This document shows positions 6,797 to 11,292 of a stretch of 11,292 nt of DNA, piece by piece. The number at the start of each line of letters is the position of its first letter. Position 1 is the stretch's first letter. Position numbers and translations under genes: made by a program. Origin of the DNA: an uncultured Collinsella sp. (GTDB lineage: Bacteria; Actinomycetota; Coriobacteriia; Coriobacteriales; Coriobacteriaceae); assembly GCA_900752475.1 (NCBI GenBank), contig CAADVJ010000087.1, positions 1 to 11,292 on the forward strand, given 5' to 3'. The notes under the pieces are model-generated. The model had not been told where the DNA came from. It did no database searches and was given only the letters and a program-made list of their open reading frames with translations.

Positions 6797-7460
6797 AATG
6801 CGTCAGTATCCAGTGGATGCCGCGGGCCATGCGCAAGTCGGTTTGGGTAAAGTGATTGCCGGGGTTGAGCTCCAGCGTTGTTGGAATGCCGCGCTCGACG
6901 AGCAACGCTTCCATCGCGCGTGTGTCGTCGAGTACATGCCGCATCATGCGGTTGGGCGTCTTGGTTTCCTTTTTGCCGAGTGACAGGTAGACGGCTTGCG
7001 GGCTGCCGGCAAAAGGGGCCGTGCTGGCACGGTCGACAAAGTCGGGAAACCATAGCGACCCCGATGCGCTCGCGGCGCGGTCAAAGGCGTCGGTTTGCCA
7101 GAGGGACCAGAGTGCGAAGAGGCCCGCGAGCGAGTAACCGGCAATGCCGCGCCGGGTGGGCGGCTGAGGAAGCGACGACTCGACCTGGGGGATTATCTGA
7201 TTCAGCAGCTCATCAAGAAAATCGGCAGCTTGGCCGCCGAAAGGCTCGGCATCGCGTACGGTCCCGTCGCATGCCCAGGGGCTCAGCTCGCGATTCCAAT
7301 CGAGCCCGCCAATGGTGACGAGGGCGAATGGCGGACAGTCGAGCTCTCGGCAACACTTATAAACCTCGCTGCCGTCGCCCACGACCACAGGAAGGTAGAT
7401 GACAGGCGCGCTTTCCGTATGATTCGAATAAACGGTTATCTGCTTTTGATGCGCTTCCAT
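6795..7460 (-). CDS. Alpha/beta-hydrolase of the Fes/IroE-like esterase family
   Basis: Predicted serine esterase, 221 residues, no signal peptide or membrane segment, so cytoplasmic. The nucleophile elbow is GYSLAG (108-113) with Ser110. GNHF near the C-terminus provides the likely catalytic His203, and an acidic residue between them (perhaps Asp179 or Glu184) would complete the triad. The pattern VTIGGLDWNRELSPW (48-62) followed by FGGQAADFLDELLNQIIP and LGKKETKTPNRMM (161-173) is typical of the COG2819 group that includes enterochelin esterase and esterase D-like enzymes. It is shorter than Fes because the N-terminal domain is absent. No siderophore genes are nearby, so a siderophore substrate is not supported. 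The ATG at 7460 has only a weak ribosome site (AGAGAAG). It is transcribed towards the shared terminator and is separated from the surface-protein gene by that gene's own terminator, so it should have its own promoter in 7461-7572. Confidence 0.88.
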   Translation of the reverse strand: MEAHQKQITVYSNHTESAPVIYLPVVVGDGSEVYKCCRELDCPPFALVTIGGLDWNRELSPWACDGTVRDAEPFGGQAADFLDELLNQIIPQVESSLPQPPTRRGIAGYSLAGLFALWSLWQTDAFDRAASASGSLWFPDFVDRASTAPFAGSPQAVYLSLGKKETKTPNRMMRHVLDDTRAMEALLVERGIPTTLELNPGNHFTQTDLRMARGIHWILTH

Positions 7461-7572
7461 GACGGGCTTCTCTCAGTGTTGTGATATCGGCAGCCCCAAT
7501 TGTCGCACGCCAGCGTATGCCGGTTGGGCTAGACCAAAGACAATCTCGTGCATCCCCTGCGGACGCATATGG

Positions 7573-7610
7573 AAAACGCCACCGCCGGAGGGGAGCTCGG
7601 CGGTGGCGTT
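7573..7610 (-). terminator. Intrinsic terminator after surface protein 1
   Basis: Perfect 13-bp GC-rich stem (7575-7587 with 7598-7610), 10-nt loop, then TTTTCC on the minus strand. It lies 58 bp after the stop of the surface protein gene. The U-tract is short, but the stem is very strong. Confidence 0.82.
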
Positions 7611-7667
7611 GTTAAACGGTGCTGGGGCTCGGGGCCTTCGCGGGAGCTGCCATGTGCGCAGAGGCGT

Positions 7668-9380
7668 CTAAAAACGCTTACGGCTCGCCATGGTGCCTGC
7701 GGCGATAGCGGCTGTTCCCGCAAGGACGGTTGCCACGATGGCCGCACCCGAGGTGTCGCCGGTTGCCGCGAGCACGCCGGTAGTCTTGGCTTTCGTGGTT
7801 GAAGCCGCAACGGCCTTGGTCGGCTTTGAGCCCTCAGGCTTGGGGTTCTGCTTGGACTCCGCGGGCTTGCTTTCTGCGGGCTTGGTCTCGTCGGGCTTGG
7901 GGTCTTCCGGCTTGGCTACCTCGGGAGGTGCGATGGTCGTACTTTTGGCGACTGCTTTGATATAGAGGGAGTCGACCGTGGCGTCGCCCGTGCCGATGGC
8001 TTGGCCTGCCTCGTAGATGCCGTCACGGAGCTTGCGATAGTCAATGACCTTGCCGCCTTCGGGCGTCTGGATGGCGGCGTTCTCAATCTTGATGGTGCCG
8101 ATTGTCTTGCCGTCAGCGCTCATGGCACGGGCAAAGATTGCCGCTGTATCTCCTTCGGCCGTTACCTTGCTGCGGATGATCGAGATGACTGCGGGCGTGA
8201 CGCCCTCGCTGGTCTGGGCGATGATGCCGATGTTCTCGCCTTGGGGTTCGCGCCTCGTCTCGCCATCTTGGTTTTCGCTGTAGGGGATGGGGCCGTCGCC
8301 GTTCTCGACATAGCGGGCTATGGCCTTGACAACGGAGTCGCTGATGTAGATGTGGCCGCCCTTCTCGTTGGGTCGATCGTTTCTGGTGGAGAATGCAGCC
8401 GAAACCTCGCCTTCCGCAAACGCGTCCACGGTGGAGCCGTTCTTGACGACGATGTCGTCCTGGTAGGTGAAGAGGGCGTTGGCGCCACCGTATCTGCCTT
8501 TACTTGCACGGACCGTCACGTTTGCATGATCGAGGGTGATGCCCTTGTGGGCATAGACGCCATATTCAACACCGTTTACGTTGAGGGAGGCGTTTGTGGC
8601 TGCGAGGCTGCCCTTGGCCTCGACGGCAGCGTCTTTCTCGGAGCTTACCTCGACCGTCCCGCCACCCTTGATGGTGAGGTTCTTGTCGGCTCCAATACCC
8701 TTGTCCTTGGTAGCCCTGGCGGTGACGGCTCCGCTGTCGTCAATCGTGATATTGCCGTTTGCCCTGATGCCATCCGATGCACCCGTGGCGTTGACGTTGC
8801 CCGAACCTTTGATAGCGAGATCACCTCCGGCATTGATGGCATCAAACCCAGTGCTCGTGGCGTTGACGGATCCGGCTCCGTCGATGTTGATATTACCCGT
8901 GGAGAGGATAGCGTCCTCAGTAGATGTCACGCTGAGCGTGCCGCCCTCGTCGCCTTGGATATTGAGCTCGGCATTCTCGTTAGTGCCATGAGAAACTTTG
9001 ATGCTTTCGATCCATTCGGCAGTGACGATGTTGGTTCCCGAGTAATTCACGTTGAGCTTGCCTGCGGCCTGGATCTCGCCGCCGTTATAGTTGTTGAGCT
9101 TCAAGTCGTCGGCGCCGTCCCACGACCAGGTACCGGCCTCGTCGCTCGCCGCGGTGTTGTACTTGTTGCCGCCGACCTTGACCCATTCCGCTGCGAGCGA
9201 GACGCTCGGCATGAGCAGCGAGCTCACCGTGAGCGCGCACACGGCGCCCGAGACGATGCGGCGCGTCACGCGGCGCCAGCTGCCGTGCGCGAGTCCTATG
9301 CGACGGCGAACGTCGGGTTCGGCAACATGGGTTCCGGCGGTAGTGTCATTGCGTTTGGGGGTCGTGAACAAGGCTGCCAT
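7668..9380 (-). CDS. Sortase-anchored surface protein with beta-helix-like repeats (paralogue 1)
   Basis: A 570-residue secreted, wall-anchored protein. A long Arg-rich n-region (1-41) precedes a hydrophobic signal core (42-63, likely cleavage near SLA-A). The mature part starts with a W-D-G-A-D-D motif (87-92), then ~22-23-residue repeats (about 100-290) with the pattern G-(D/N)-hydrophobic-x-I-x-G-x-G-x-V-x-A. These resemble the right-handed beta-helix carbohydrate-binding proteins of the Cthe_2159 type. A second conserved region (340-485) follows. A Pro/Lys/Glu spacer (486-520) leads to LAATGD (537-542), a hydrophobic helix (545-564) and RKRF. That is a sortase signal with Ala for Pro. The start at 9380 has CGGGAG 5 nt upstream; longer in-frame starts lack a ribosome site. 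Ligand unknown; binding of polysaccharide or host glycan is inference. The adjacent upstream paralogue shares the whole architecture. Confidence 0.88.
   Translation of the reverse strand: MAALFTTPKRNDTTAGTHVAEPDVRRRIGLAHGSWRRVTRRIVSGAVCALTVSSLLMPSVSLAAEWVKVGGNKYNTAASDEAGTWSWDGADDLKLNNYNGGEIQAAGKLNVNYSGTNIVTAEWIESIKVSHGTNENAELNIQGDEGGTLSVTSTEDAILSTGNINIDGAGSVNATSTGFDAINAGGDLAIKGSGNVNATGASDGIRANGNITIDDSGAVTARATKDKGIGADKNLTIKGGGTVEVSSEKDAAVEAKGSLAATNASLNVNGVEYGVYAHKGITLDHANVTVRASKGRYGGANALFTYQDDIVVKNGSTVDAFAEGEVSAAFSTRNDRPNEKGGHIYISDSVVKAIARYVENGDGPIPYSENQDGETRREPQGENIGIIAQTSEGVTPAVISIIRSKVTAEGDTAAIFARAMSADGKTIGTIKIENAAIQTPEGGKVIDYRKLRDGIYEAGQAIGTGDATVDSLYIKAVAKSTTIAPPEVAKPEDPKPDETKPAESKPAESKQNPKPEGSKPTKAVAASTTKAKTTGVLAATGDTSGAAIVATVLAGTAAIAAGTMASRKRF
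8303..8360 (-). repeat. 58-bp block near-identical to 10272-10329
   Basis: Encodes the HIYISDSVVKAIARYVE segment in paralogue 1. It differs from its partner in paralogue 2 at only two positions, both silent or nearly so, while the flanking coding DNA differs far more. Confidence 0.8.
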
Positions 9381-9516
9381 GGTTGCTCCCGTTCTCATAG
9401 GGCCTATACGACTAGATTCAGCGTATCTGCCGGATGTTGCCGGCGGTAGTGCCGTTTGGAGGGCAAAATGGCCAAAATGGGGGAGAAATAGGCCGCACGC
9501 CGGCGCAGGGACCGGC

Positions 9517-9558
9517 GCTAAAAGAAAAGCGCGGGGCCGCATGGCGACTCCGCGCTTT
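9517..9558 (-). terminator. Intrinsic terminator after surface protein 2
   Basis: Stem AAAGCGCGG (9526-9534) with CCGCGCTTT (9550-9558), a 15-nt loop, then TTTTCTTTT on the minus strand. It lies 94 bp after the stop of paralogue 2 and upstream of paralogue 1, so the two surface genes are probably separate transcripts. The 9381-9516 stretch should therefore hold the promoter of paralogue 1; I see no clear -35/-10 pair in it. Confidence 0.82.
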
Positions 9559-9651
9559 ATTGTTCAGCTTTTGCAGCCTTGCCCTTACGCTACGAAGAAG
9601 TAGACGAGGAAGGCAAGGGCCGCGATCCACCCGTCCCGTGCGAAAAAGTGT

Positions 9652-11292
9652 TTACGAGCGCTTGCGGCTCACCACGGCGCCCGCGGCGATGGCGGCTGTT
9701 CCTGCAAGGGCGGCTGCCACGATGGCTGCGTTCGAGGCGTCGCCGGTTGCCGCGAGCTTGCCGGTGGTCTTGGCTCCCGTGGCTGCAACTGCAACGGTCT
9801 TGGTCGTCTTCGTGCCCTCGGACTTGGAACCCTCGGGCTTGGTCTCGCCGGGCTTCTCCTCGGGTTTGATCTCCTCGGGAGGCACGATGACCGTGCTCTT
9901 GGAGACAGCGGCGTCATAGGGGGAGTCGACCGTGGCGTCGCCCGTGCCGATGGTTTGACCCATATCGTAGACGATGCCGTCGTCGAGTGCTTCCCTGTTG
10001 CTATAGTCAATGATCTTGCCGCCTTCAGGCGTCAGGATGCTGGCGCCTTCGATCTCGATGGTGCCGATTGCCTTGCCGTCCGCGCTCGTGGCAAGAGCGA
10101 AGATTGCCGCCGTGTCTCCCTCAGCCGTGAGCTTGCTGCGGACGATCGAGATACTCGCGGGCGTGATGCCCTCGTAGGTCTGGGCGAAGATACCGATGTT
10201 CAGACCCCTAGGCTCAGGGATGACCGCGCCGCTTTGGTCGTTGCTGTAGTGATCGGGGCCATCGCCACCGGTCTCGACATAGCGGGCTATAGCCTTAACA
10301 ACGGAGTCGCTGATGTAGATGTGGCCGCCAGCGACGTTTAGCGGGTGGTTTCTGGCAGAGATTGCAACCGAGAATTTGCCTTCCGCGAGTGCGTCCACGA
10401 TGGAACCGTTCTTGATGTCGATGTCGCCCCCGTCAGTGATGAGGGCGATGGCCTGGCCGCCGTTCGCGCTGGTACGGACCGTCACGGTTGCGCCATCGAG
10501 TGTGATGCCCTTGTAGGCATAGACACCATATTCAACACCGCTTGCGTCAAGGGAGGCGTTCGTGACCGCGAGACTGCCCTCAGTGTCGACGGCAAGATCT
10601 CCCTCGGAGTTCGCCTTGACCTGGCTGCCGCCTGAGATGTTGATGCCGTCTTCAGCCCAAATCACCGCTTCTTCTATCGAGCTTGCTTCTACCTTGCCAC
10701 CGCCTTTGATGGTCAGGTCACTGCCTGCGGCGATGCCGTAGCCTTCGCCTCCTTTAGCGATCACTGTGCCAGAGGAATCGATGGTGGTCTTGCCCTTGGA
10801 TTGGATACCTTCGGTATCGCCCGTTGCATTCACGGTGCCCGAGCCCGTGATAGAGAGGTCGCCCTTTGCCTCAATTCCGTCGGCAGTAGTACTTGTGGTG
10901 TTCACGGTGCCTGGGCCAGAAATGGAGAGGTCGCCTGTGGATTTAATTGCATCGGTCTCGGCTGTCACATTGAGCTCATCCGTGCTATTCGAGCTCGTTA
11001 TGTTCAACTCCGCTTTCTGGTTAGTGCCATCCTGCGCTTTGATGGCGGCTCCGGTGTAATCGGGCTCGGTTTTCACGGTGTTCTTGCCCTCGTACGCAAT
11101 GTTGAGCTTGCCCTCGGCCTCGATTGCACCGCCGTTATAGCCGTTGAGCTTCATGTCGTCGGCGCCGTCCCAGGCCCAGGTGCCCGCCTCGTCGCCTACC
11201 GCGGCGCCAGCTTCATACCAGGTGTCGCCGACGTTGACCCGCTCGGCCGCGAGCGAGAAGCTCCGCATGAGCAGCCAGCTTGCCGGGAGCGC
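9652..11292 (-). CDS. Sortase-anchored surface protein with beta-helix-like repeats (paralogue 2), 5' end beyond the right edge
   Basis: 546 residues in the window; the reading frame stays open to the edge. The first residues (ALPASWLLM...FSLAAERV) align with the end of the signal peptide of paralogue 1 (SSLLMPSVSLAAEWV), so the ATG at 11266-11268 is internal and the true start is upstream. It continues with the W-D-G-A-D-D motif, about eight glycine-rich ~20-23-residue repeats (two more than paralogue 1 in the middle, including an INISGGSQVKANSEGDLAV unit), and the shared HIYISDSVVKAIARYVE region. A Glu/Lys/Pro spacer, LAATGD, a hydrophobic helix and RKRS follow. Like its neighbour it should be exported, anchored to the wall by a sortase, and display a beta-helix-type domain. 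No enzyme active site was recognised. Ligand unknown. Confidence 0.88.
   Translation of the reverse strand, partial: ALPASWLLMRSFSLAAERVNVGDTWYEAGAAVGDEAGTWAWDGADDMKLNGYNGGAIEAEGKLNIAYEGKNTVKTEPDYTGAAIKAQDGTNQKAELNITSSNSTDELNVTAETDAIKSTGDLSISGPGTVNTTSTTADGIEAKGDLSITGSGTVNATGDTEGIQSKGKTTIDSSGTVIAKGGEGYGIAAGSDLTIKGGGKVEASSIEEAVIWAEDGINISGGSQVKANSEGDLAVDTEGSLAVTNASLDASGVEYGVYAYKGITLDGATVTVRTSANGGQAIALITDGGDIDIKNGSIVDALAEGKFSVAISARNHPLNVAGGHIYISDSVVKAIARYVETGGDGPDHYSNDQSGAVIPEPRGLNIGIFAQTYEGITPASISIVRSKLTAEGDTAAIFALATSADGKAIGTIEIEGASILTPEGGKIIDYSNREALDDGIVYDMGQTIGTGDATVDSPYDAAVSKSTVIVPPEEIKPEEKPGETKPEGSKSEGTKTTKTVAVAATGAKTTGKLAATGDASNAAIVAAALAGTAAIAAGAVVSRKRS
10272..10329 (-). repeat. 58-bp block near-identical to 8303-8360
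   Basis: Partner in paralogue 2 of the block in paralogue 1, with two mismatches over 58 bp. It marks duplication or gene conversion between the tandem genes. Confidence 0.8.

Noticed and set aside
6795..7460. Enterochelin esterase (Fes) assignment
   Set aside because: Only the catalytic domain fold is shared; no siderophore transport or synthesis genes nearby, and the family is broad.
8001..9449. 482-residue open frame on the plus strand opposite surface protein 1
   Set aside because: Mirror of a repetitive Gly/Asp-rich gene; composition explains its openness, and the minus strand carries signal peptide, repeats and sorting signal.
7668..11292. Glycine-rich repeats as a CRISPR array or tandem DNA repeat
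   Set aside because: The periodicity is at protein level (~22-23 residues) and the units differ in DNA sequence; no identical spaced direct repeats.

Overview
The right-hand ~9.9 kb of the window looks like a high-GC Gram-positive gut bacterium of the class Coriobacteriia, most like Collinsella. This is an inference from GC-rich third codon positions, Shine-Dalgarno-led starts, two cell-wall-anchored surface proteins with a LAATG sorting signal, and the gene set. The left-hand ~1.4 kb has a different coding style (leucine is almost only CTG, arginine is often CGG). It carries part of a Clostridia-style [FeFe]-hydrogenase operon. The two blocks meet in frame inside the ORF at 1120-1914.

Layout: (1) 1-1126, minus strand: the N-terminal two thirds of an [FeFe]-hydrogenase large subunit, running off the left edge. 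Directly upstream is an ORF (1120-1914) whose first ~162 residues are hydroxyethylthiazole kinase (ThiM) and whose last ~100 are the C-terminus of a flavin/NAD(P) oxidoreductase of the kind that partners such hydrogenases. (2) 1937-2070, minus strand: a TPP riboswitch and an intrinsic terminator leading thiM. (3) 2170-3985, plus strand: a Cof-type HAD phosphatase and a LysR regulator, 10 bp apart. (4) 4141-5274, plus strand: a cobalamin-independent methionine synthase-like protein (YxjG/YxjH type), preceded by a 155-bp spacer with two striking inverted repeats. (5) 5397-6731, plus strand: a UraA/PyrP-type uracil permease, meeting a minus-strand alpha/beta-hydrolase (6795-7460) at a shared bidirectional terminator. 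(6) 7668-9380 and 9652 to the right edge, minus strand: two tandem paralogous surface proteins. Each has glycine-rich beta-helix-like repeats, a Pro/Lys/Glu wall spacer, LAATGD, a hydrophobic helix and an RKR tail, and each is followed by its own terminator.

The metabolic genes are mostly salvage and biosynthesis: thiamine salvage under TPP control, methionine synthesis probably under the adjacent LysR protein, and pyrimidine uptake. The most notable observations are the in-frame thiM/hydrogenase-operon junction (more likely a chimeric assembly than a natural fusion), the duplicated surface-protein locus with a non-canonical sorting motif, and the candidate LysR operator. I saw no CRISPR array, tRNA, rRNA, transposase or phage gene.
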